Assembly: GCA_903813345.2 (NCBI GenBank)
Contig: CAIIXF020000003.1
Location: forward strand, 242,730-306,729
Length of the DNA: 64,000 bases
Source: Owenia fusiformis
Lineage: Eukaryota; Annelida; Polychaeta; Sabellida; Oweniidae
Reading direction: 5' to 3'
The notes under the pieces are model-generated. The model worked only from the letters and a program-made list of their open reading frames with translations, was not told the DNA's origin and did not search any database. Every line of letters starts with the position of its first letter. Position 1 is the stretch's first letter. This document shows, one piece after another, positions 1 to 9,880 of the stretch. The position numbers and the translations under genes were made by a program.

Positions 1-202
1 AAATAGAATCAAAGAATTTTGAGTTGAACTTGTTTTGGTAAAAACTATTTGTCATTAATATTTAAATTTAATTTTAATTTAATAATAGTATGTTCTATAA
101 ATGACTCACTGATTCCCATCTGTTTGACTTGACAATTACTTGTTCTTGTACAGGCATTGTACATGGGATCGCCACATTACTTCTGCTTAGTGACCCTCAA
201 AG

Positions 203-394
203 TCAAGACAAACTGGTTCCATTAATCTTTTGGAAATGGTCCTTGTTATGTTTCCATTGTCCTTCAATGGTGTTTGTGTCGACATTCTGTGATGTTATTA
301 CAGTAGTTGAAGGATGGCATTTTTTGATGTTATTGTCCTCATTCATTCGTAGCCATGTCTCTCTAAGGAGACAAATCAGAGAGTATCTATCCAC
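203..394 (-). pseudogene. IS1595/ISXO2-like DDE transposase fragment
   Basis: A 63-codon minus-strand frame carries the motif DTNTIEGQW (residues 39-47). It resembles the segment around the last catalytic acid of ISXO2/IS1595-type transposase domains, where a T-x-x-IE-x-x-W motif is followed by a basic stretch, here KHNKDHFQK. Only this short part is visible. Catalytic Asp residues that would lie upstream are not identifiable, and the frame stops soon after GTSLS. A pyrimidine-rich AG just before position 154 on the plus strand could instead be an acceptor for a plus-strand exon, but the plus-strand translation has no recognisable motif. The family call is from remembered motifs, not a search. 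Confidence 0.4.
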
Positions 395-413
395 TCATCT
401 ATCAACTCACTGA

Positions 414-1533
414 GACAGTGTTGCATTTAACTTATGCTGTCCTGTGATGTATAAGGGTTATTTATTTATTTATTTATTTATGGAATTTACGATTCCACCA
501 GCCTCCCTTAGCTTAATGACATAATCAAATATCTTATTCACTTCACTACTGTTTTACAGTAAGTTAATTGCTTCACTGGGGCAGTACCGTGTAAAGCATA
601 TACAAGAAATATATGTATATATATATTTTTTTTATTTCTTTATTTCAAATTGATTCAATTACATGATTTTAACAGTAGACACATGTTTATGTGTATATAC
701 TGAGTTTACAATTAAAGATGTATGAATATAAAATAGTACCTTTAATTTATAAGAAAGAAAGCATGAGCAACTTATTGAGAGCAGAAGCAATGGGGACACC
801 TAACTGATACTAGAGATATTGTATAATGTGTAACATAATGACATCTACTGAGGATATTAATATGATGAGAATAAGAATAAAGATCAATGTTTACTATGCC
901 CTTAATAATGATTATTTGGAATTTCGCTGATCAGGAAGTTTTTTAGTCTTGATTTATAGAAAGCTTCTTGCAATTGAGCTATGGTTCTCACATTTCTATT
1001 AAACTTTGGATTATCTATCCAGGTAATATCACTTTTATCATCTGTTTTTGGTAGGAACTGATGGCTATTGACATCTCCAACTCTATTTTTGGTAAAAGTG
1101 CAGAAAAATCAACATATTCTCGATCTCTAATTTTAATCTTGATATTTTGGTCAATATGGGTGTCTAAAGGATGGTTATTACCTATGTATATATCATTGTA
1201 GTTGTGACCTCCCCCAGGGTTGATCAAAATACCTGGTCTTCCTTCCCCAAGATTGGAAGACCATCATCCCCCCCTTTAAAAAAACCTGACCTACCATGGT
1301 CAGATCCCACTTTAACTTTACATAGTTAGAAATGACCAAAAATGGAATGGAGACCCATAATGGCCGTTACATAAAAATAAAAAAGTGGTACATGTCCAGC
1401 AGAACTCTGAACTCACAAATAGTACCATAAATAAAAAGGTACACATAATATAGATACAGGTATATAAAAAATGTTGCTAAAGCTTGGCTATAAAATTGTA
1501 AAAATGAAAATGTAAAATGTCTCTATATTATTA
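414..1533. other. AT-rich intergenic DNA, no gene seen
   Basis: Only short, stop-interrupted frames are present. There is a TTTA microsatellite near 458-481, a TA-rich stretch near 612-630, and a C-run and A-run near 1267-1285. No splice-bounded coding segment was recognised. Confidence 0.6.
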
Positions 1534-2654
1534 GAATGCCATGTTTCGAAGAAACGGCATTCTATAGTTTTCGCCTTTTTCTTCTTATTATTATTATTAT
1601 TCCACGCAAGATTTCTCCGCACACACCGACATGTCAGCTAATTAGCATATACCATCAACCTTGACATGTTCCTGGGCTACAGGGAAATGCCTTCATTTTT
1701 TTAATTAGCCCCTCCCTAATTAGCCAAGGTCAAATCGCAAATTTTTACATTTTTGCACGTACAAGGAGTAACCATTTTTATTTTTTACCTAAAATTTGCA
1801 TATGCCATCCCTCACAATTGCCATTTCACATATATTCCGGGTTTTAAAATTGGGTGCCCCAAATTTGAAAAATGGGGCACCCCAGTGGGGCAAAATTTGA
1901 AAACTGTGTATCGGATCCCAATTCTGAGCAGATATAAAGAATAGAAGCCCCTGATTCCAAATATGCTTTCGGTTTTGGAATCCGACCTCTGAGTGACCTT
2001 GAAAAGGTCAACAAGTTCAAAAATCAAAATCGCTCAAATTGATTCCAAATTGGTACCATTGTATTACACTGTACTCGGATAGAGTAAATTAGGTCACCAT
2101 TTTGACCTTGACCTTTGACATTGACCTTCAAATGACCTCAAAGTTGAAAACTAGGATTTTCATTCCAATTCTTTGCAAGTATGAAGTATGGATGTCCCTG
2201 ATTCTAAATATGCTTGTGGTTTTGGAATTTGACCTCCGGGTGACCTTGAAAAGGTCAAAAAGGTTAAATTGCTAAAATTGCTCAAATTTATTCGAAATTG
2301 GTACCATTGTATTACACTGTACTAAACTAACATTTTGACCTTGACCTTTGACCTTCACCGTAAAATGACGTAAAACTTATTTCTTGTTTTACCTGTTCAA
2401 GGAGCCACTGTAGTTATTTTTTGCATGCCTTACTCTTCCCATTTAACATATCTCTAGGGTTTATAATTTGGGTGATTTTCATTCCAATTCTTTGCAAGTA
2501 TGAAGTATGGATGTCCCTGATTCTAAATATGCTTTCAGTTTTGGAATTCGACCTCTGCGTGACCTTGAAAAGGGTCAATTGTGCACCGAATTTGCTGCTG
2601 CGGCGAGGAACGGCATTCTACGAAATCGCCCCCGTTGCGATTTTAAATGTCTAG
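1534..2654 (+). mobile_element. Non-autonomous Helitron/Helentron-like element
   Basis: The right end has AAATCGC...GCGATTT (hairpin, 2621-2645 region), then a short spacer, then CTAG at 2651-2654 directly followed by T. This is the Helitron layout of a 3' hairpin close to CTRR. The left end opens with another hairpin, GAATGCC...GGCATTC (1534-1563), followed by a (TTA)n run (1585-1602). GGCATTCTA recurs next to the right terminal hairpin (about 2611-2619). The interior has no ORF. It holds about three diverged copies of a 250-320-bp module, starting near 1912, 2161 and 2480 and sharing the phrase CCAATTCTTTGCAAGTATG in the last two. Internal repeats plus terminal hairpins are known for Helentron-associated elements (HINE/pearl-like) of bivalves. 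The exact left boundary is uncertain. Confidence 0.5.
1994..2577 (+). promoter_or_regulatory. Clustered nuclear-receptor-type half-sites (TGACCT/AGGTCA)
   Basis: The palindromic pair TGACCTTGAAAAGGTCA occurs at 1994-2010 and 2241-2257, and with one extra G at 2560-2577. Between them are direct TGACCT runs with spacers of 0-1 base (2102-2140 and 2333-2358). These arrangements match everted-repeat and DR0/DR1-like nuclear-receptor site geometries. They are part of the repeated module of the surrounding element, so they may be sequence features of the element without regulatory function. Confidence 0.25.
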
Positions 2655-2978
2655 TTATTATTATTATTATTATTATATCTTGGTTACCGCCATATTTGGC
2701 GAGCAATACCTCAGTGGTATATTCCGTATTTTACGTATTTTACACTCGAAGATAGAGCCAGAAACCCCTCCTCGGAGGAGCCCGGTTTTCTTTTATGTGC
2801 ACAGGTACACAGACAAACAGGTACACACCACAGCCTTTTTATACGAGTCGTGAACCACTCAGTCAAACACCCAGAATTACATAACGCACAAACAAACTTG
2901 TCTGAACCGGGAATCGAACCCGGGGCCAAGCGATATTGGTAACCTTGACTCTCTCTGCCACTGAGCCATAGCACTCTG
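2655..2978 (-). mobile_element. tRNA-derived SINE with TAA-type tail
   Basis: On the minus strand the 5' end holds pol III promoter boxes. An A box TGGCTCAGTGG lies at 2957-2968 and a B box GGTTCGATTCC at 2910-2920, about 40 bp apart as in tRNA genes. The body runs leftward to a tail of ATA/TAA triplets (2655-2676), which abuts the CTAG end of the neighbouring Helitron-like element. The head reads like a tRNA relic, but the T-arm is followed by about 230 bp of unrelated body rather than a 3' acceptor strand, so this is a SINE and not a tRNA gene. Confidence 0.75.
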
Positions 2979-3597
2979 TCTCAGTCATTGGTTGACGTAT
3001 CACTGTGTAGTTGTATCACTTTTTACAAATATATCACTATAAATATATATTGGAACAGCTTCCAAGCCACTGCTTGGACCTCTTCTCATGTGGGAGGGGT
3101 GAGTTGTGGCTCTTGGAGATTCAGGTCAAATGTCGGACTTGACCCGATCTCCAAGGTGAGTCTCTTCTCTGCCCCGTCTGTGTATTTGTCGTCTTTGATG
3201 GGTGAGATCCCAAACTCTTTCTTGAGTCTGGTTTCCTCTTTCTGGGGATGATGTATTTTGATCTGTGGATGTATTGTACTACCGTTAAAACCGCTTTCCT
3301 CTTCTTAGGTGGTGGTGGAGGAAACTGCTACTCGTGAGGAAAATATAATAATGTTTAAGTCTATTGAGATTTGCCTTGATGGTGTTTGGCTGCTTAATGT
3401 TACCTGCTGTCCCATCTAGAGCAGGCTTGATGAAATTATTATTGATTTAGTCAAAATCAAGGGGGTCAAAGTTATCCTCTCCCTGTGCAATCTGCGCTGT
3501 CTATTCGTAATGCTAAACGTTTTTTTTGCAGATAAGTTTCTTATCTTTTTTCAGTGTCTTACATACACATTTTGTCTTTATTTTCACCCAGTGACAT
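2979..3597. other. Intergenic DNA, no gene seen
   Basis: GGTGAG-type donor-like strings occur near 3097 and 3153, but no frame links them into an exon. Nothing else was recognised. Confidence 0.4.
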
Positions 3598-3879
3598 ACT
3601 GTTAGAACCATTTCGTCAACCAGTGTAATCAAGCGGATCGCTTATGAAATTCAAACCAAGGATATCAGGGAATTCCTTCACCTTGGAAAATGTGTTACCC
3701 TTGAGGCAGCAGGTATTAAGTCATTACTTGCTGGTGTCTTGCCTGCTAGAGTGGGTTGTGAACTCCATTTGAAAATAGCATATTCTGTAGATCCTGTAGT
3801 ACCAGGCGGGTTGTTGTCTGTCGTAGGCACTTGTCCTCCACATGTATATCCTGTAGTACCAGGCAGGTTGTTCTCTTAA
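3598..3879 (+). CDS. Unrecognised open reading segment with two 57-bp repeats
   Basis: A plus-strand frame without an obvious start reads through 93 codons to TAA at 3877-3879. It includes IKRIAYEIQTKDIREFLHLG, which looks protein-like. Its last third consists of two copies of a 57-bp unit (from 3790 and 3847; shared core CCTGTAGTACCAGGC), translated as PVVPGG/PVVPGR. The opposite strand is also open over the repeats (QQPAWYYRIY). No family is recognised. It could be a 3' exon or chance. Confidence 0.2.
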   Translation, partial: TVRTISSTSVIKRIAYEIQTKDIREFLHLGKCVTLEAAGIKSLLAGVLPARVGCELHLKIAYSVDPVVPGGLLSVVGTCPPHVYPVVPGRLFS

Positions 3880-4121
3880 CTTCTTCCATGGAACATCAAA
3901 TGGTTTGAATCCATTCCGATATAATACAGAACACCGCTTTTTCTGTAAAAATAAACAAAAAATAATCAAATCAACAGACAAGAGAACGCACACATGGCCA
4001 TTATTAGTTTTTAATAATATGTACAGTGAACTATATACACATCCTCGATTCACCACTCTTACTAGCCTGGGCAATGTTTGAAAGGTCTTTTAACATAACA
4101 TTATTGCTGCTTTGAACAACA

Positions 4122-6300
4122 TTACTCATCCAATGGTTGCTGGGATGCAGCGACACTTCTCCACTCATTTAAAGGTAAAGGGATGTCCCCATCATCATCT
4201 GACTTGCTCAAGATATCAGAATTGTCTAGGCTGTCACCAAAATCACATCATCCAATTCATTCAACTCTTAGTTTTATAATCATTAAATGTTTTTTGAATG
4301 AAAAATAAGAACACCAGTGTCATCTATAATTCGAGGAGACCATCCCTTTTAAAAATAAATATAAACACTATATATGTAAAGAAATTACCAGATATGCATC
4401 AGAACAAGACAGGTGAGTGATTTGTTGTGCAATAATCACAGGTGAGTGATAACTGTGTGCATATTCACAGTTGAATGATAACTGTGGTGCAATATTCACA
4501 GTTGAGTGATTTGATAATCACAAGCGAGTGATGGCTTGGTGGATATTCACAGGTGAGTGATAACTGCGGTGCAATAATCACAGGTGAGTGATAACTTGGA
4601 ACATATTCATAAAATATTGAAAGTTTTCATTAGTTTCCAAGATTTGATCGGTGTTGGCATTCATTGGCCCTATATGCAAGGTGCGCACACTCAAGTGACT
4701 GATATTCGATGAAAATTTATCTAGATCTAGACTTCCCAACTTACCACAATTTTGTTTTCTGCCCCTCGAAAATGTATTCCTTGCACAGGAGGAAACTCAT
4801 AAGAGGTTTTAGGATTCACTTCTCCGCAACCCGTAGTACCCGGGCTTAGGAACAACTCCTCCCCCTCTTCAACTAAAGTCCAAGTCATAGGCCCAGTTGT
4901 TGTTGATAATTGACAATAGGCTAGATTATATCTATGGTTTTTATTATTTTTACAAATGTATTACCGGATCAACCAGCCAAAAAATGAGGCTTTTCTCAAA
5001 TTATCCTCCGCGTAGGTGAATAGTTCATATAGATGCATAAATTTGTTGAATAAACTTGTTGATTAATTATTGATATACAAGAAGAAATATTGATGTTAAT
5101 GCCCATGTTAATGCATGTCCACAATGTAATTACTTGTACCGTGGTATATACTCCGTGGAATACTCTTGACAGGGTAATACGCCATCACATTTTTATTAAT
5201 CATGTGATCGCTTCCTAGCCAATGAGAAAGCGTGTCACATTGCAATGATATAATAATATTATTTATTTTGCTCACCTAATTTATCCAGTGGGTAACCATC
5301 CTGTGCACCTACAGCTGCCATAGCTTGTTGACTTGTAACTGAAAGATACATTAACACCACAGCAATGTTAATTACTATTATAAAACTATCAATTTGTAGG
5401 ATTTATCAGGAATGGTCCCAAAATCAAATCATGTAGTGCATTTTAAATTTATTCATATTTTTATGCCCTAACTATTTTACTTTTTTAACTAAATGACATA
5501 TAACACACAACTTCTTATCTTGTTTCTTTATCTCTGAAGCTAAATATTCATTTTTACATCTCTATCTTAACTGACTTAACTCTATCAATGATATTTAGTA
5601 ATTTAGTAATGGCAATGCCTCAAGTACTCCAACAATTTCAAATTAGTAAGGATAATTAGATTTTCCACTGTCCCTTGATGAGATATGCATACAGTACCTT
5701 GGTATAGTCTCTCCTTACAAAACTCCCATGTTATAACCCTTATCTATTTAATTTTCAATTCAATTCAATTCAAAATTCTATCATGCAATATATATGACTA
5801 TAGTATAAAAAAGACACCCCAGGGGGTGTATATATTCCATGGTTCATAATTATTATTTAATGTTTTAATCCATCAATGATAATTACTACACCTACATGTA
5901 CCTGTACGTACCATGAGTCTGCAACAAGGAGTCAGTGATATTTATACTGTCATTAATCTTATTTGGGATCAGTGTCTCTTCATCTTTTATTTCTATAGAA
6001 TAAATCTTTTATTTAAATTGATATAACAATAGAGATAATATGGTATTTAATGTTCTGAATAATGATTTAGTCATCCAGAATAAATATTGAAATTTAATAT
6101 TTGGAATGAAGATAAAACAATAATATTGTATGAAAAATGTATCTACCTCTCTCTTGTTGTAGAGCTGTATTTTTACTTTTCTCAGCAAGGTTCTCTAGGG
6201 CGTCTCCGTGATTTTGAGATACCATAATTTTAAACAAAGCAACAACCATTTTGCCCTCAAAGTTTTTACCTTGAATCCTGACTCGGTAGTTGATCTTGAA
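4122..6300 (-). CDS. 3' exons of an unrecognised multi-exon gene
   Basis: Three minus-strand exons join in frame. Exon n-2 ends at 6147 (donor GTAGAT) and contains KNFEGKMVVALFKIM and ENLAEKSKNTALQQER. Exon n-1 is 5276-5338 (63 bp; acceptor TTTCAG, donor GTGAGC) and reads VTSQQAMAAVGAQDGYPLD. The last exon is 4122-4225 (acceptor CCTAG) and reads SKSDDDGDIPLPLNEWRS to TAA at 4122-4124. All junctions are phase 1 and no stop appears in the chosen frame, which is good evidence for a real gene end. The start of exon n-2 (near 6300) is unclear. On the same strand just upstream lies the E/K/R-rich minisatellite, so that repeat may belong to this gene, but stops near 6330-6400 separate them. The introns (4226-5275, 5339-6146) hold the 30-bp minisatellite and a small hairpin, ACACCCC/GGGGTGT, near 5816. 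Function unknown. Confidence 0.5.
4410..4605 (+). repeat. About 30-bp minisatellite, seven imperfect copies
   Basis: Copies start at 4410, 4439, 4468, 4498, 4521, 4550 and 4580. The shared core is CACAGGTGAGTGATAACT plus a variable AT-rich spacer. Four copies carry CAGGTGAGT, a consensus 5' splice donor on the plus strand. The array lies in the inferred last intron of the minus-strand gene, so it is antisense to that gene. Confidence 0.8.
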
Positions 6301-6392
6301 CTTAACTATCTTTCATTTTTTGCATCTAGAATTTCACTTTGATTCAATTTTTCCTTTATTGTATTCACATCATCTAGAAGACCTATATATGT

Positions 6393-9333
6393 CTCTTCTG
6401 TTCAATTTTCTCCACCTCTCTTCTGTTCAATTTTCTCCACCTCTCTTCTGTTCAATTTTCTCCACCTCTCTTCTGTTCCATCTTCTCCACCTCTCGTCTC
6501 TTCTGTTCCATCTTCTCCACCATTCGTCTCTTCTGTTCCATCTCCTCCTCCCATCTCTTCTGTTCCATCTTCTCCTCCCGTCTCTTCTGTTCCATCTCCT
6601 CCTCCCATCTCTTCTGTTCCATCTTCTCCACCTCTCGTCTCTTCTGTTCCATCTTCTCCACCTCTCGTCTCTTCTGTTCCATCTTCTCCTCGTCTCTTCT
6701 GTTCCATCTCCTCCTCCCGTCTCTTCTGTTCCATCTTCTCCTCCCGTCTCTTCTGTTCCATCTTCTCCACCTCTCGTCTCTTCTGTTCCATCTTCTCCAC
6801 CTCTCGTCTCTTCTGTTCCATCTCCTCCTCCCGTCTTTTCTGTTCCATCTTCTCCACCTCTCGTCTCTTCTGTTCCATCTCCTCCTCTCGTCTCTTCTGT
6901 TCCATCTTCTCCACCTCTCGTCTCTTCTGTTCCATCTTCTCCACCTCTCATCTCTTCTGTTCCATCTTCTCCACCTCTCGTCTCTTCTGTTCCATCTTCT
7001 CCACCTCTCGTCTCTTCTGTTCCATCTTCTCCTCCCGTCTCTTCTGTTCCATCTTCTCCTCCCGTCTCTTCTGTTCCATCTTCTCCTCTCGTCTCTTCTG
7101 TTCCATCTTCTCCACCTCTCGTCTCTTCTGTTCCATCTTCTCCTCCTCTCGTCTCTTCTGTTCCATCTTCTCCACCTCTCGTCTCTTCTGTTCCATCTTC
7201 TCCACCTCTCGTCTCTTCTGTTCCATCTTCTCCACCCCTCGTCTCTTCTGTTCCATCTTCTCCACCTCTCGTCTCTTCTGTTCCATCTTCTCCTCCCGTC
7301 TCTTCTGTTCCATCTTCTCCACCCCTCGTCTCTTCTGTTCCATCTTCTCCACCTCTCGTCTCTTCTGTTCCATCTTCTCCACCTCTCGTCTCTTCTGTTC
7401 CATCTTCTCCACCTCTCGTCTCTTCTGTTCCATCTTCTCCTCCCGTCTCTTCTGTTCCATCTTCTCCTCCCGTCTCTTCTGTTCCATCTTCTCCACCCCT
7501 CGTCTCTTCTGTTCCATCTTCTCCACCCCTCGTCTCTTCTGTTCCATCTTCTCCACCTCTCGTCTCTTCTGTTCCATCTTCTCCACCTCTCGTCTCTTCT
7601 GTTCCATCTTCTCCACCTCTCGTCTCTTCTGTTCCATCTTCTCCTCCCGTCTCTTCTGTTCCATCTTCTCCACCCCTCGTCTCTTCTGTTCCATCTTCTC
7701 CACCCCTCGTCTCTTCTGTTCCATCTTCTCCACCTCCCGTCTCTTCTGTTCCATCTCCTCCTCCCGTCTCTTCTGTTCCATCTCCTCCTCCCGTCTCTTC
7801 TGTTCCATCTTCTCCACCCCTCGTCTCTTCTGTTCCATCTTCTCCACCTCTCGTCTCTTCTGTTCCATCTTCTCCACCCCTCGTCTCTTCTGTTCCATCT
7901 TCTCCACCTCTCGTCTCTTCTGTTCCATCTTCTCCACCTCTCGTCTCTTCTGTTCCATCTTCTCCACCTCTCATCTCTTCTGTTCCATCTCCTCCTCCCA
8001 TCTCTTCTGTTCCATCTTCTCCACCTCTCGTCTCTTCTGTTCCATCTTCTCCACCCCCTCGTCTCTTCTGTTCCATCTTCTCCACCTCTCGTCTCTTCTG
8101 TTCCATCTTCTCCACCTCTCATCTCTTCTGTTCCATCTTCTCCACCTCTCGTCTCTTCTGTTCCATCTTCTCCACCTCTCGTCTCTTCTGTTCCATCTTC
8201 TCCACCTCTCGTCTCTTCTGTTCCATCTTCTCCACCTCTCGTCTCTTCTGTTCCATCTTCTCCTCCCGTCTCTTCTGTTCCATCTTCTCCACCTCTCGTC
8301 TCTTCTGTTCCATCTTCTCCACCTCTCGTCTCTTCTGTTCCATCTTCTCCTCCCGTCTCTTCTGTTCCATCTTCTCCTCCCGTCTCTTCTGTTCCATCTT
8401 CTCCACCCCCTCGTCTCTTCTGTTCCATCTTCTCCACCTCTCGTCTCTTCTGTTCCATCTCCTCCTCTCGTCTCTTCTGTTCCATCTCCACCTCTCGTCT
8501 CTTCTGTTCCATCTCCTCCTCTCGTCTCTTCTGTTCCATCTCCTCCTCTCGTCTCTTCTGTTCCATCTTCTCCTCCTCTCGTCTCTTCTGTTCCATCTTC
8601 TCCACCTCTCGTCTTTTCTGTTCCATCTTATTCACCTCTCGTCTCTTCTGTTCCATCTTATTCACCTCTCGTCTCTTCTGTTCCATCTTCTCCACCTCTC
8701 GTCTCTTCTGTTCTATCTCCTCCTCCCGTCTCTTCTGTTCCATCTTCTCCTCCCGTCTCTTCTGTTCCATCTTCTCCTCCCGTCTCTTCTGTTCCATCTT
8801 CTCCTCCCGTCTCTTCTGTTCCATCTTCTCCTCCCGTCTCTTCTGTTCCATCTTCTCCACCTCTCGTCTCTTCTGTTCCATCTTCTCCACCTCTCATCTC
8901 TTCTGTTCCATCTTCTCCACCTCTCGTCTTTTCTGTTCCATCTTCTCCACCTCTCGTCTTTTCTGTTCCATCTTCTCCCGTCTCTTCTGTTCCATCTTCT
9001 CCACCTCTCGTCTCTTCTGTTCCATCTTCTCCACCTCTCGTCTCTTCTGTTCCATCTTCTCCACCTCTCGTCTTTTCTGTTCCATCTTCTCCCGTCTCTT
9101 CTGTTCCATCTTCTCCACCTCTCGTCTCTTCTGTTCCATCTTCTCCACCATTCGTCTCTTCTGTTCCATCTCCTCCTCCCATCTCTTCTGTTCCATCTTC
9201 TCCTCCCGTCTCTTCTGTTCCATCTCCTCCCATCTCTTCTGTTCCATCTTCTCCACCTCTCGTCTCTTCTGTTCCATCTTCTCCACCTCTCGTCTCTTCT
9301 GTTCCATCTTCTCATCTCGTCTCTTCTCTCGTT
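6393..9333. repeat. 2.9-kb minisatellite of 24-31-bp units
   Basis: Nearly uninterrupted tandem array with core GTCTCTTCTGTTCCATC followed by TTCTCCACCTCTC (30-bp form) or a shorter TCCTCCC variant (27-bp form). Rarer 24-bp, 25-bp (near 6683) and 31-bp (near 8055 and 8403) forms also occur. By length the array holds roughly 95-100 units. Most variants are multiples of three, so several frames on both strands stay open for hundreds of codons. Point variants are scattered, so the array is not freshly homogenised. Confidence 0.95.
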
Positions 9334-9445
9334 CCACTTTCCTTCTCTCTAATTCTTTCACCTTCTCTGCCTCTCTTTTCCTTGCCCTCTCTTCTGTCTT
9401 CTTTCTCGTCTCTCTTTCTCCTCTATCCTTCGTCTCTCCTCTTCA
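6402..9445 (-). pseudogene. Possible E/K/R-rich single-helix coding repeat, disrupted
   Basis: On the minus strand the array reads as a heptad-poor charged repeat, MEKMEQKRREV or MEQKRREE, typical in composition of single alpha-helix or trichohyalin-like segments. The non-repetitive flank is similar: from a stop at 9443-9445 the same frame reads KRREAEKVKELERRKVERE before entering the array. Interruptions exist. CGA becomes TGA in the repeat near 8894, 8117, 7968 and 6946, which looks like CpG decay, and the 25- and 31-bp units shift frame. In one 812-codon stretch (6452-8890) two +1 shifts and one -2 shift bring the frame back to the MEQKRRE register. Nearby same-strand exons (4122-6300) make a former coding role plausible. 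The alternative is a non-coding polypyrimidine/polypurine minisatellite that is open only because of its period. The plus strand also has a 1020-codon frame (VSSVPSSPPL), judged a by-product. Confidence 0.35.
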
Positions 9446-9524
9446 CTATCCTTTAAATTTGTCAGGAACAACATCTGCTTGTTTCACATTATAACATGTA
9501 CCATTTCCTGCAGGTACATTAAAT

Positions 9525-9880
9525 TCATTCAACTTCTGCTTTTCCACTGTCTCCCCGTGTCCACAGTGTCATATGAATATGTGGGCTGCCCCTTTGCTGA
9601 AATTCGACACGATAAAAACTATCAGTGATATGGCCCAAAGGATTGTGTGGACTTTTCAACACTGTGTTGAAAAATTGTGTAAATCTAAAGTCAAAATATC
9701 TGGAACATGTGACAAGATCTGCACTAACTAGCCTATTTCTAGTATTCAAGTCAAAATTGGCAATATCTTCATCTTTGTACTCTAATTCCATCAACTAGCT
9801 TTCCCAAAGTTTTAAGTAATGGATGCCATTTAACATTTAAATTGTTTTCATTCACAAAGTTCTCAAAAGGCTTACCATTA
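9525..9880 (-). pseudogene. Helitron Rep (HUH endonuclease) fragment
   Basis: The 89-codon minus frame 9525-9794 contains VEFQQRGSPHIHMTLW, where HIH is the HUH metal-binding motif of Helitron-like rolling-circle endonucleases (Helitron_like_N family). Upstream residues TRNRLVSADLVTCSRYFD and HNPLGHITDSFYRVEFQQ also fit the family. A further piece, KWHPLLKTLGKLVDG (about 9795-9870), lies in another frame, so there is a frameshift near 9790. The catalytic tyrosines and the helicase half are absent; the frame ends at KAEVE. It is a dead internal fragment. The non-autonomous element at 1.5-2.65 kb could have used such an enzyme, but no link is visible. Confidence 0.8.

Noticed and set aside
129-413. 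94-codon plus-strand ORF with a good upstream acceptor
   Set aside because: No motif on this strand; the opposite strand carries the transposase-like NTIEGQW signature.
2900-2978. tRNA gene on the minus strand
   Set aside because: A and B boxes are present, but no acceptor stem closes after the T-arm and the sequence runs into a SINE body and tail.
6290-9352. 1020-codon plus-strand ORF (SSVPSSPPL repeats)
   Set aside because: Open only because the minisatellite period is a multiple of three and has no stops. It changes register with unit length, and its start is not supported by flanking coding sequence.
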